NCBI RefSeq assembly: GCF_001550375.1
Contig: NZ_LRTR01000922.1
Coordinates: 1-36,056, forward strand
DNA: 36,056 nt
Direction: 5' to 3'
Source: Streptomyces europaeiscabiei
Lineage (GTDB): Bacteria; Actinomycetota; Actinomycetes; Streptomycetales; Streptomycetaceae
This document shows positions 1 through 7,863 of the stretch, one piece after another. The notes under the pieces were generated by a model that made no database searches, was not told the origin of the DNA, and saw only the letters and a list, made by a program, of their open reading frames with translations. Within the stretch, counting starts at the first letter, position 1. Each line of letters opens with the position of its first letter. The position numbers and the translations under genes are program-made.

Positions 1-1092
1 GGCCGCCTCCGCCGTACCGGCGGCACCCGGCGGTCGGCCGGCGGCCGGCGCCGGTACGGAGCCGCCGAAGTACGGTGTCCGGCGGGCGACATGGACGCGG
101 ACGCCCTGCCGCATCAGGAGGAAGATCTCCCTCGCGTCACCCAGGTACGCCCAGGGAAATGTCCGTGCGTCGGTGCCGATGAGGCGGAAGACCTCCAGGG
201 CCTCGGCCTCGCGCCCGGAGCGGATCAGTGCGAGCGCGAGGTGGTTGCGGAAGCCCGCCGCCCGTCGGTCACCCGGTTCGAACGCGGCGGACAGCTCCAG
301 CCCCGCCTCGACAAGCCCCTCGATCCGGGACCAGGCCACCGGGCCCTTCCCGATCCCCGCCTCGTGGTCCAGCGCGTACTCGGTGACCGCGTGCAGGGGC
401 AGTCCGCGCAGCGGTGAACCGTCGGGGGCCGCCGCGGCGGCCGACTCGGCGAATTCGAACATCTCCGAGTGCGAGCCGTACCACTTCTCCGCCAGGTACT
501 GCACCGCACGGGCGTGCAGGCCCACATGATGCGGATGAGCCTCGCGCCCCCGAGCCAGGTACTCGTCGAAAACGTCGCGGGGCGCGCCGAGCCCCATGGC
601 GTGGGCGATGTGGATCCGCCAGGGAACGGGATCGCCGGGGTTGAGGTCGGCGGCCGTGCGCAGGACCGGTGCGGCGTCACGCAGGACCGCGCGAAACGCC
701 TGGAACTGTTCCTGCGACACATGGCGGGCGCGCGCGCCGGTGCGTATCTCCCAGGCGCGGTCGATCTGCAACTCGGCTGCCACCAGGGCGAGATCGGGAT
801 CGCCGGGCCGATCCCGCCGCCAGTCGTCGAGCCATCCGGTGTGGTGCAGTGCGAGTTCGGCCAGGGTTGCGCTGTACTCGCCGCGCCGGTCCCAGTCCAG
901 GGTGGTGCGCGTCCGCGCCAGCAGTTCCGCCGCGGGTTCCCAGGCTCCCGACCGGGCGGCTGCGAGCGCCGCCCGCAGAGCGGAGTCCGGCCCGTCCACC
1001 TCGACCGCCCCGTCCGGGGGCAGTCCCTCGCCGGTGGCCGCCAGATGCCGCAGCATCCGAGGCAACGTAAGTACTCCGGGCAGCTTGCCCAC
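1..1092 (-). CDS. DUF4034-like hypothetical protein (3' end outside window)
   Basis: This frame is open without a stop from a GTG at 1092 to the window edge (364 codons), so the C-terminus is missing. The GTG follows GGGAGGG at good spacing. The protein is soluble and alpha-helical, with no signal peptide or membrane segment. The central part contains NPGDPVPW, then GLGAP, then a stretch with EKWYGSHSEMFEFAE, followed by a second helical repeat region with LALIRSGREAEALEVFRLIG. This resembles actinobacterial DUF4034 proteins, which look like degenerate TPR-type helical repeats and have no known activity. The family name is from memory of the pattern and is tentative; that the frame codes is well supported by its even amino-acid composition and codon bias. 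The other minus-strand frames here give Arg/Pro/Gly-rich shadows. Confidence 0.75.
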   Translation of the reverse strand, partial: MGKLPGVLTLPRMLRHLAATGEGLPPDGAVEVDGPDSALRAALAAARSGAWEPAAELLARTRTTLDWDRRGEYSATLAELALHHTGWLDDWRRDRPGDPDLALVAAELQIDRAWEIRTGARARHVSQEQFQAFRAVLRDAAPVLRTAADLNPGDPVPWRIHIAHAMGLGAPRDVFDEYLARGREAHPHHVGLHARAVQYLAEKWYGSHSEMFEFAESAAAAAPDGSPLRGLPLHAVTEYALDHEAGIGKGPVAWSRIEGLVEAGLELSAAFEPGDRRAAGFRNHLALALIRSGREAEALEVFRLIGTDARTFPWAYLGDAREIFLLMRQGVRVHVARRTPYFGGSVPAPAAGRPPGAAGTAEAA

Positions 1093-1192
1093 AACCAGTC
1101 CCTCCCCCGACGGCCCCCCGGCCGCACGCAGTCGATGATCGACAGGCGCAGACCTTACCGACCGGGCCAGGACGCACGACATGGAGGGGCAG

Positions 1193-1240
1193 GATTCCCC
1201 GCGCGGGAACTGTGGGGAATCATGCCCTCGGGGATTCCCC
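1193..1240. repeat. Three alternating GATTCCCC/GGGGAATC arms (competing hairpins)
   Basis: GATTCCCC at 1193-1200, GGGGAATC at 1214-1221 and GATTCCCC at 1233-1240 are perfect 8-bp complements. The middle arm can pair with either neighbour but not both, with loops of 13 and 11 nt. They lie in the 258-bp gap between the 3' end of the amidohydrolase and the start of the DUF4034-like gene, both read leftward. They could be the amidohydrolase terminator or a leader structure for the downstream gene. Confidence 0.6.
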
Positions 1241-1350
1241 CGGGACCCTCCGGGCACCCCTGCGGGAGGGCGAAGAGCGGATCGGGCCGGTGGCGCTCGG
1301 TGCGGAGGTCGCCAACGGGCCCTCAGGAACACGCTCTCACGAACGGGCTC

Positions 1351-2361
1351 TCACAACCCGAACAGCTCTGCCGCGTTGTCGTGGCAGACCGCCCGTAGCC
1401 ATTCCTCTCCCAGGCCCAGTCGCTCCAGGGCGTGGAGCTGGTGCACGTACGGGTAAGGGATGCTGGGGAAGTCGGAGCCGAGGAGGATACGGTCGCCGAG
1501 GGCGGCCAGCCGGGGCAGGGCCCGGCTGGGGAACGGCATGAACCCCTCACTGAAGTCGGTGAACGCCATCGTCGTGTCCAGCCGCACTTCCCCGTACCGC
1601 TCGGCGAAACCGAGGAACTCCTCGTACTCGGGCATACCCATGTGCGCGACGACCAGCCGCAGCCGGGGATGTCGCGCCAGTACCCGCGCGATCGGCTCGG
1701 GGCCCGTGTACTTGCCGGGCGCGGGCCCGGAGCCGCAATGGATCACCACAGGGATACCGGCCTCGGCCAGCAACCCCCATGCCTGCTGGAGGAGTTCGTC
1801 GGCCGGGTCGTACGCCCCCACCTGCACATGCGCCTTGAAGACGCGCGCCCCCGCCTCGACGGCCTCCCCCACGTACGCTTCGACGTCCGGCTCGGGATAG
1901 AGAGTGGCGGTGTGCAGGCAGTCGGGGGTGCGGCGGGCGAAGTCGACAGCCCAGCCGTTCAGCCACCGGGCCATACCCGGCTTGTGCGGGTAGAGCATCG
2001 CGGTGAACGCCCGGACGCCGAACGCCCGCAGCAGGGCAGCCCGTTCCGCCTCCTCCTTCCGGTACGTGATCGGCCACTCCATTCCACCGGTCAGCGGTCC
2101 CAGCGCGTCGAAGTACTCCCACACCTTGCGCAGGACGCGTTCGGGCATGAAGTGCGTGTGGACGTCGACCAGTCCGGGGAGACCGAGCGACTCCCAGAAC
2201 CGGCGGATCTCTCCCGCTTCCCCGGCCACGGGCACGGGCACGTCACTCAGCGTCCCTCGCGAACCCGAACCCGAACCCGAACCCGAACCCGAACCCGAGG
2301 GCGGGGGCGGGGGCGGCGGCGAATCGGCAGGGGTGACAGGTGCCATGGGGTGATCGTTCAT
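1351..2361 (-). CDS. Amidohydrolase family (Amidohydro_2-like) metal-dependent hydrolase
   Basis: 336 aa. After a low-complexity N-terminus (Pro run, then about seven Gly-Ser pairs, residues 15-35) comes a TIM-barrel metal-hydrolase domain. VDVHTHF (H68, H70) is the first metal motif, FKAHVQVGAY carries the strand-4 position, VVIHCGS and LVVAHMG carry the later histidines, and LLGSDFPSIPYP has the conserved catalytic Asp. This set fits the amidohydrolase-related family that includes decarboxylase-type enzymes such as ACMSD; the substrate cannot be read. The start is uncertain. The ATG at 2361 has only a weak ribosome site (AGGGGC directly before it), and a start after the Ser-Gly tract would still leave the whole catalytic domain. 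The gene appears monocistronic. Confidence 0.85.
   Translation of the reverse strand: MNDHPMAPVTPADSPPPPPPPSGSGSGSGSGSGSRGTLSDVPVPVAGEAGEIRRFWESLGLPGLVDVHTHFMPERVLRKVWEYFDALGPLTGGMEWPITYRKEEAERAALLRAFGVRAFTAMLYPHKPGMARWLNGWAVDFARRTPDCLHTATLYPEPDVEAYVGEAVEAGARVFKAHVQVGAYDPADELLQQAWGLLAEAGIPVVIHCGSGPAPGKYTGPEPIARVLARHPRLRLVVAHMGMPEYEEFLGFAERYGEVRLDTTMAFTDFSEGFMPFPSRALPRLAALGDRILLGSDFPSIPYPYVHQLHALERLGLGEEWLRAVCHDNAAELFGL
2261..2296. repeat. Hexanucleotide microsatellite (GAACCC)x6 inside the amidohydrolase
   Basis: Six perfect GAACCC units. On the coding (minus) strand they read GGT TCG and encode the Gly-Ser linker of the amidohydrolase N-terminus. Because the unit is 6 bp, gain or loss of copies changes the linker by Gly-Ser pairs without shifting the frame. 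Confidence 0.95.
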
Positions 2362-2452
2362 GCCCCTACGATCGGTTCCAGCGGGGTGGCGGGTCCACTC
2401 CCCCCGCGCAAAGGAGCCGTGAGGGGCCCATCACCCGGCTCTTCCCAGGCAG

Positions 2453-2480
2453 TGAGGTTTTCTCAACGAGATGATCTCGT
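2453..2480. repeat. IS-end-like repeat: TGAGGTTTTCTCA plus ACGAGAT/ATCTCGT palindrome
   Basis: TGAGGTTTTCTCA (2453-2465) is directly followed by the perfect palindrome ACGAGAT-G-ATCTCGT (2466-2480). The reverse complement of the first element, TGAGAAAACCTCA, recurs exactly at 5271-5283 in opposite orientation. Both copies have ATCTCG close by on the same side. I read these as remnants of the two ends of one mobile element whose transposase scrap lies between them. A purely regulatory hairpin upstream of the DHFR-like gene is the alternative. Confidence 0.5.
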
Positions 2481-2574
2481 GAGGTGATTCGGGCCCAGGG
2501 ATCCCGCGAGTCGCGATGAGTCCTGAGGCATCCGGCGGTCGTACTGTCGAACCCGTTACCGAGGAGGGCTTCTG

Positions 2575-3138
2575 ATGCGCAGCGTGACCTATTCGATGAG
2601 TGTCTCACTTGACGGCTACATCGTCGGGCCGGACGGCGGCTTCGACTGGACTGTGCCCGACAAGGATGTCTTTCGCTTCTGGATCGACGAGATTCGAGGG
2701 GTCGGCGTCCACCTGTTGGGACGACGGCTGTACGAGACGATGCTGTACTGGGAGACCGCCGACCAGGATGGCTCGCTCGACGACGCCGAGCTCGAGTGGG
2801 CCGCGCTCTGGAAGCCGCTGCCCAAGGTGGTGTTCTCCACCACGCTGTCCGCCGTGCAGGGCAATGCCCGCTTGGTCTCCGGCGGCGTGGCGGAGGAGAT
2901 CGAGCGCTTGCGAGCCGAGCCGGGGGAGGGCGATATCGCGATCGGCGGCGCGACTCTCGCCGCCGAGGCGGCCGCGTCGGGTCTGATCGACGAGTACCGG
3001 GCCATGATCTACCCGGTGCTGGTCGGCGGTGGCATTCCGTTCTTTCCCCAACGCGAGCGCCGGGTGGATCTCGAACTCGTCCAGACCCGCACCTTCGACT
3101 CGGGAGTCATCTACCTCCACCACCGCGTGGCGCGTTAG
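2575..3138 (+). CDS. Dihydrofolate reductase family (RibD C-terminal-like) protein
   Basis: 187 aa, the usual length for small RibD_C-type reductases. It opens with VTYSMSVSLDGYIVGPDGG, a hallmark of the family, followed by LLGRRLYETM, IGGATLAAEAAASGLIDEY and YPVLVGGGIPFF, which form the Rossmann-like NADPH-binding fold. These proteins are cytosolic NAD(P)H-dependent reductases. Most streptomycete paralogues have no proven substrate and are neither true DHFR nor true RibD. The ATG follows GAGGAGGG at ideal spacing. The gene stands alone and its stop abuts the truncated transposase read from the other strand. Confidence 0.92.
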   Translation: MRSVTYSMSVSLDGYIVGPDGGFDWTVPDKDVFRFWIDEIRGVGVHLLGRRLYETMLYWETADQDGSLDDAELEWAALWKPLPKVVFSTTLSAVQGNARLVSGGVAEEIERLRAEPGEGDIAIGGATLAAEAAASGLIDEYRAMIYPVLVGGGIPFFPQRERRVDLELVQTRTFDSGVIYLHHRVAR

Positions 3139-3600
3139 CGGCCGTCTGCGGCGTCCTTGTACAACGCGGGCAGGACGTGCAGCCGGGCGGCGGCGATGTC
3201 CGGGGGGAGCCCGGCTCGACATCGGAGACCCACAGCGGGGTGCCGTCCGGGGCGGACAAAAACTGGACGTTGCCGCCGAAGCTCTTGTGTTTCTGGCTGA
3301 ACCACAGGTCAATGCCGTTGTCCCGAGTGTCGGCAAGACGGTCGCTCTCGATGAGCATGCCGTCGAGAATCACGTGACTCATCTCCTCCTCACGGCAGCG
3401 GTCCAACACCTCGTGCAGATCGGGTGCTTGGGCGGCGAGGATGTCGATGCCCTCGTGCAGGTAGCGACAGCTGGCGGCCTGGGAGATGCCGGCACCCTGG
3501 CCAGGCAGTGCACGCAGCCCCGCTCGCGGAACCAGTGCACCACGAGGACCGCCTGCCGGAACGTGCCCAGTGCGCGCGAGCCCCGCGGGGTGCCCAGACG
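3139..3600 (-). pseudogene. IS5-type (DDE) transposase remnant, frameshifted and truncated
   Basis: Three minus-strand frames together spell a known transposase type. In order they give RALGTFRQAVLVVHWFRERG (about 3590-3535), then in a second frame GISQAASCRYLHEGIDILA and MSHVILDGMLIESDRLA with NVQFLSAPDGTPLWVSDVEPGS, then in a third frame DIAAARLHVLPALYKDAAD, ending at a stop that overlaps the end of the DHFR-like gene. The SHVILDG Asp is the first catalytic Asp of the DDE_Tnp_4 group. The rest of the catalytic domain is gone. At least two frameshifts plus the 3' truncation make it dead. Confidence 0.85.
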
Positions 3601-3873
3601 ACGGCGATGGGGCCCACCTGCCCCACCGTGACGAGGCCTGGGATTTCCCTGACTTCACCTCCACGCTGGCTCCAAGATGTACGCAACCGATTCCAGAACA
3701 TGCACGCTACTGCTCCCAGCATGTGACACCTCCACCGAGGAGGGCCGCGGCGCTGGCAACGGTTCCCGGATTGCCGGCCGGAATAGCCTGCGCGACGTAG
3801 GGACTGGAGGTTCCTGTCAGCGGCGGAGACCCAACACTAATGATCACCGGAGTCACCAGGGGGAGCCCGCAGC

Positions 3874-5142
3874 ATGACCGGCACCACGGAGGCCCTTGGC
3901 GGGTCGGCTGCAGTCGACGATGCGGCACGAAGTGTCACGCGCCCGTTCTACGTATACGCCGTGCTCGCCAACACGCTGTTCCAGCGCGGCGTATTCGTCC
4001 TCTTCCTTTATCAGCGCGGCTTCTCCGTCGGGCAAGTGGCCCTACTGCAGACACTGCTCTACCTGGTCAGTGGACTTGCGGAGTTGCCGACGGGAGTCAT
4101 CGCCGACCGAATCGGCAGGCGTGCCAGCATCGTGATCGGCCAGCTGCTGATAGCTGGATGTCTGCTCGGTCAGGTGGCGTTCTCCAACTACGGGGTGTTC
4201 CTGGCGCTGTTCATCGGGCAGGGCGTGGGCATGGCATGTGTGTCCGGTTCGGACACCGCCCTGCTGTACGACCTGCTCGTGCGGTGTGGTGCAACGGCCG
4301 GCTACGTCGAGATCAAATCCCGGTTCACCATGCTCGGGACGGTCACCTCGGGAGCCGCCATCGCCCTCGGCGGCCAACTGCAGCAGATTTCCTGGGGAGT
4401 CGTCTACGCCGGTTCGGCGGCGTGCCTCGTCCTGGCCATGGTGGTGCTGATGTCAGGGGTGCCCGAGATCCGCGGCGCGGACGCGGTGGACGAGCAGGAC
4501 GGAGCCGAGGAGCACGGCGACACCACAGCATGGCGGGCGATGCTTCGGGTCGCCACGCCGACGCTCGTGACGCTTGTCGTGGTGTCCGGATTGATGCATG
4601 CGACTTTGACGCCGTACATCATTTTTACGCAGAAAACCCTCTCCGATCAGGGAGCCGGCACCGCATTGGTCAGCGGGGTCATAGCGGCGGGATTCTTCGC
4701 CGGCGGGCTCACTCCATTGCTGTCGGACCGCGCGGACCGGCGCATCGGGTATCGGGTCATCGTCCCGGTGTCTCTCCTGACGCTCGCCGTGGCGCTCGGC
4801 CTGAGCGGCCTCGGCCTCGTCTGGGTCACCATCGCCGCGTTCCTGGTGCTGGCCGGGATTCCCGAGATCACCGCAGTGATCGTGGACAACGTGTTCAACG
4901 AGGCAGTGCCGTCGCGCCACCGGGCGAGCCTGCTGTCGATGATCGCATTCGTGGAGTCGGCGCTCATCGGCATCGGCTATCTCGTCCTCGGCGCGCTCAT
5001 GGACGGGTTGGGCTCCAGTGTGGGCATGGCCACCTATGCTGCGGTCCCCCTGCTGGCATGTCTCCTGTGGCTCCCGGTGCTCTTCCGAGGGGCACGGGTG
5101 ACCACCGAGATCGAGAAGTCCGCCGACCAAGAGGCATCCTGA
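3874..5142 (+). CDS. MFS transporter (12-TM drug/metabolite exporter type)
   Basis: 422 aa, the usual length, with about 12 hydrophobic segments and no signal peptide. The loop after TM2 carries GVIADRIGRR, the MFS motif A that gates the proton-coupled conformational change. The central loop (about residues 195-225) is charged and rich in Asp/Glu, as between the two six-helix halves. The equivalent loop in the second half is SDRADRRIG. It is an inner-membrane antiporter, most likely an exporter; the substrate is unknown. The ATG follows AGGGGGA at 8-9 nt. Base composition is somewhat lower in GC than the neighbours (for example ATTTTTACGCAGAAAA near 4621). With the IS-end-like repeats on both sides, this suggests acquired cargo. 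Confidence 0.9.
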   Translation: MTGTTEALGGSAAVDDAARSVTRPFYVYAVLANTLFQRGVFVLFLYQRGFSVGQVALLQTLLYLVSGLAELPTGVIADRIGRRASIVIGQLLIAGCLLGQVAFSNYGVFLALFIGQGVGMACVSGSDTALLYDLLVRCGATAGYVEIKSRFTMLGTVTSGAAIALGGQLQQISWGVVYAGSAACLVLAMVVLMSGVPEIRGADAVDEQDGAEEHGDTTAWRAMLRVATPTLVTLVVVSGLMHATLTPYIIFTQKTLSDQGAGTALVSGVIAAGFFAGGLTPLLSDRADRRIGYRVIVPVSLLTLAVALGLSGLGLVWVTIAAFLVLAGIPEITAVIVDNVFNEAVPSRHRASLLSMIAFVESALIGIGYLVLGALMDGLGSSVGMATYAAVPLLACLLWLPVLFRGARVTTEIEKSADQEAS

Positions 5143-5268
5143 AACAGACCATCTCGCGCAACGGTCTGCCCGATGGCAGGGGTGCTGCTCGTTGACATGT
5201 CGCTCCCAGTCAGCGACGGAGCTGTCATCGCGGCGATCAGCGCCAAACGGGACGGGAAGAATCTCGCC

Positions 5269-5285
5269 ACTGAGAAAACCTCAGT
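5269..5285. repeat. ACTGAG-AAAAC-CTCAGT hairpin containing TGAGAAAACCTCA
   Basis: A perfect 6-bp stem with a 5-nt loop between the convergent MFS and DUF4157 genes. Its core TGAGAAAACCTCA (5271-5283) is the inverted partner of the element at 2453-2465. It may serve as a bidirectional terminator, whatever its origin. Confidence 0.55.
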
Positions 5286-5294
5286 CAGTAGTGG

Positions 5295-6743
5295 TCACAG
5301 GTTCTTTTCGCCCTTCACGGCTCGCACGTCCTCCACGAACAGCTGGAAGAGAAGACGCGTGATGTCGGTGTCGCCGATGGAAAGACTGAACGGCTCCTTC
5401 TTCTCGGGCTTCAGGCCGATGTAGCCCGGAAGCGTCCCTTCACCGGCCGCGGCTTGCGGGAATTCACTGCCGGTCTCAGCCTCGCGGGTTTTCCTGATAT
5501 GATAAGGAGTTCCCTTGTCTCCGGATATCGCCATGTATTCCGGATGGAACAGGAGTTCCTCCGCACCCTCTTTGAGTGTGAACTCCATCAACACCTGAGC
5601 ATCTTCATCAGCGAAATACTCCTCGGCCTGACCCACGTCACCCAGGTGATTCTTCACGGGCATGGCTCCGATGGGGCCGCGGCCTTCATCCACCGTCTCA
5701 CGGTACCGCTTCGCGATCCCGCTGCCGTCCTTGCTCTCCGTCTGCATCCACGCTTCCGTCTCCGCGGCCTTTCCCTTCCATTCCATGATGGCGACGGCCT
5801 CGCTCGTGAACATCGACCGATACAGCTTCAGGCGCTCCGTGCCTTTTCCGCTCTTCTCCGCCAGTTGGGCCAGGAGCCCGGGCCCGACAGTCTTCAGAAC
5901 GTCTTCCAGTTTCCGCTTCGGAGCTGCGGACGCCTTGCCCTTCTTCTTCGGCGCCTTAGGCGGAAGCAGCGGGAATCCCGCCTCCGTCATCTTGTCTTTC
6001 CAGTGTTTCTCATGGAGCAATTCCTGCGGGTCGCCGGGTGCCCGCTGAACCACCGCTCCAAAGTGAACGCCGTGAGAGTCCGTCGACGTCCGACGGGAGT
6101 CGGCCGCCCGCTGCACGGCGGGCCGGGCCGGGCCCGACATCACCCTGTGCGCGTTGGCCTCAGCGGCCTGCTCGAACCGGTCCGACGGGTCGGAGACCTT
6201 GAGTCCGCCGCCGTTGTCGGTGCCCGCGACCGGCCCCTGACGCTGCTGGATGACATGAGTGAGTTCGTGGGCGAGAGTGTGCTTGTCCGCACCGCCGTCG
6301 CCGATGACCACGTGACTGCCGGAGGTGTAGGCACGGGCGCCGACCTCGGCGGCGGAAGCCCTCGCCACGCTGTCGTTGTGAATGCGGACGTCCGAGAAGT
6401 CGGCGTCGAGGCGCGCCTCCATGTCCGTGCGGGTGGCGCTGTCCAGGGGCTGTCCGGGGGCGCGCAGGACGTCGTGGACGGCCGAGCGCTGCACGGTGGG
6501 CTCCGCGGGGCTCTGGTGACCGCAGTCGGCGCTGTGCCGGTGCTCCTCCTGGGCCCAGGAATGGCCGGCTCGGCGGAGCAACTGGACGACCGCGGCATTG
6601 CCCGTGGTGCCCTGCAGTGCGAGCAGCCCCTGGGGCGACGACAGATCCGGTTGCCGCCGCGCGGGCGATCCCGCCGCCGTGACGGCGGAAGCCCGGTCGG
6701 TCTTCCTCTCGTCGCCTGCCTTGTCGTTACCGCGTTTCCGCAC
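5295..6743 (-). CDS. DUF4157 (eCIS-core) protein with variable C-terminal effector-like domain
   Basis: 482 aa from a GTG at 6743 behind GGGAGAGGG; the frame runs further upstream but that part is Arg/Pro-rich and not protein-like. Residues 35-60 (GLLALQGTTGNAAVVQLLRR) are the usual lead-in of eCIS-linked DUF4157 proteins. DUF4157 spans about 88-170 and holds the zinc-protease-like HELTH (159-163). Residues 238-300 are a basic linker (APKKKGKASAAPKRK). Residues 300-482 are a separate globular domain that starts LKLYRSM and contains MPVKNHLGDVGQAEEYF and VLMEFTL. DUF4157 is known as a marker of extracellular contractile injection system cargo, but no sheath, tube or baseplate gene is in the window. 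The C-terminal part is visibly poorer in GC than the N-terminal part, as in modular toxins. The C-terminal activity is unknown; an ADP-ribosyltransferase-like fold is a guess. Confidence 0.85.
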   Translation of the reverse strand: MRKRGNDKAGDERKTDRASAVTAAGSPARRQPDLSSPQGLLALQGTTGNAAVVQLLRRAGHSWAQEEHRHSADCGHQSPAEPTVQRSAVHDVLRAPGQPLDSATRTDMEARLDADFSDVRIHNDSVARASAAEVGARAYTSGSHVVIGDGGADKHTLAHELTHVIQQRQGPVAGTDNGGGLKVSDPSDRFEQAAEANAHRVMSGPARPAVQRAADSRRTSTDSHGVHFGAVVQRAPGDPQELLHEKHWKDKMTEAGFPLLPPKAPKKKGKASAAPKRKLEDVLKTVGPGLLAQLAEKSGKGTERLKLYRSMFTSEAVAIMEWKGKAAETEAWMQTESKDGSGIAKRYRETVDEGRGPIGAMPVKNHLGDVGQAEEYFADEDAQVLMEFTLKEGAEELLFHPEYMAISGDKGTPYHIRKTREAETGSEFPQAAAGEGTLPGYIGLKPEKKEPFSLSIGDTDITRLLFQLFVEDVRAVKGEKNL

Positions 6744-7059
6744 TGACAGCCCTCTCCCATGACCAACTGCTGGACATTCCTTGCTACACCGGAGTCGGCC
6801 TGTTCGAGGAGGTCCACAGGGGCAGACCTCGGCATCCGTTCGGGCAACAACGGAGCCCTGCGTTCCTGGAATCCGCATCCGGCGTACGCCCCGACCACGC
6901 CCGGCCCGCCCAGCGGCTGACCGGCCCTTGCGGGACGCCCCTTCGCGCGCCGCGGGGACGCCCCTCCGGCCCGCCGCACGATGTGGTGTGGATCTCATCG
7001 CGCCGGGCACTCGGCAGTCGACCGAGACGGGACGGGCTTGGACGGGCTGGAGGTGCGGC
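6744..7059. other. Divergent intergenic region
   Basis: 316 bp between the GTG of the DUF4157 gene and the ATG of the SRPBCC gene. It must hold promoters for both, but I found no convincing -35/-10 pair, palindrome or small gene in it. Frames across it are Arg/Pro-rich. Confidence 0.5.
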
Positions 7060-7569
7060 ATGGCGGTACGGCATCGTCTGATCAAGGTGAGTCCGCAGGC
7101 AGTGTGGGCCGTCCTCGCGGACGGCTCCCGGTACGCGGAGTGGGTGGTGGGAACGTCGGCCTCCGAGCCGGTGCGGGGGCGGTGGCCGGAGGTGGACTCG
7201 ACGATCGAGTACGAGATCCGCGTGGGCCCTCTGCGGTTGAGCAACGAGACGGTCGTCCGGTACTGCGAGGAGGAGGCCGAGCTGGGCCTGGAGGCGCGGG
7301 CCGGTGTGCTGGGGACGGCGCGGATCTCCATTCGGCTCCGCCCCTGGGGACGGTACTGCCTGGTGATCGCGGACGAACACCCGCTGCAGGGAGTGGGCGG
7401 AGCGCTCCACAACGTGGGCATGGAGGCGCTGATCCAGCTGCGGCATCGCGCGATGCTCGCCCGGCTCGCCCGGCTCTGCGAGACCCTGGCCGAGACCGAG
7501 GTCGAAGCACCTCCGAGTCTTCACGGGCGGCGCAGGGCGGCAGCCCACGGCACCGGCGGGCATGCCTGA
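7060..7569 (+). CDS. SRPBCC family (polyketide cyclase/START-like) protein
   Basis: 169 aa from an ATG at 7060 directly behind GGAGGTG; the longer upstream frame is not protein-like. It begins HRLIKVSPQAVWAVLADGSRYAEWVVG, the first strand and helix of the SRPBCC hot-dog-like lipid pocket, followed by alternating beta strands and a long C-terminal helix (ALIQLRHRAMLARLARLCETLAE). Family members bind hydrophobic ligands or act as cyclases; this one is generic. In many actinobacteria it sits just upstream of an NAD(P)/FAD-dependent oxidoreductase. Here its last codons overlap the start of exactly such a gene, now broken, so it is an orphaned operon partner. Confidence 0.85.
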   Translation: MAVRHRLIKVSPQAVWAVLADGSRYAEWVVGTSASEPVRGRWPEVDSTIEYEIRVGPLRLSNETVVRYCEEEAELGLEARAGVLGTARISIRLRPWGRYCLVIADEHPLQGVGGALHNVGMEALIQLRHRAMLARLARLCETLAETEVEAPPSLHGRRRAAAHGTGGHA

Positions 7570-7863
7570 CGCGATGGTGACCGGAGCCGGCCCCAACGAG
7601 CCGGTGGCCGCCAACCTGCTCGCCGGCTCCGGATGGAGCATGGAGCAACGGCAGACCGCCGTCCATGTCCCCCGCTGGCTGCGCCTGACCCGGATAACCC
7701 GAGTCGCGATCCCACCCCTCGTCCTGCGCACCACCCGCAGCAGACTTCCCCGCCTCGAAACCGAGCCCCCCCTCTGCACCAGACGGGCCTGCTCGGCCCG
7801 GGCGCCCACCCGGACAGCACCACATCCACGGGCGGCGCGGCAGCCCGGCCCGTGCGATTCTGA
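7562..7863 (+). pseudogene. NAD(P)/FAD oxidoreductase (phytoene desaturase-like), internal deletion
   Basis: Both ends of a roughly 500-residue oxidoreductase survive within 300 bp. The N-terminus reads MPDAMVTGAGPNEPVAANLL, matching the FAD-binding GAGPNGLVAANLL start of the family with the second Gly of the dinucleotide motif replaced. About 120 bp later, in a different frame, LHQTGLLGPGAHP...GGAAARPVRF matches the family C-terminus (LYQTG..THPGG....GRNAA). More than 1 kb of middle is missing, and the two ends are out of frame. It overlaps the 3' end of the SRPBCC gene, the ancestral operon arrangement. Confidence 0.72.

Noticed and set aside
2362..2380. GGAACCGATCG before the amidohydrolase start as an eighth regulon operator
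   Set aside because: Only one half matches AAACCGATCGGTTT; the other half is absent, so it is probably chance.
5295..7421. 708-residue version of the DUF4157 protein
   Set aside because: The first 226 codons are Arg/Pro-rich, lie across the divergent SRPBCC gene and have no conserved motif; the GTG at 6743 has a good ribosome site and starts the conserved part.
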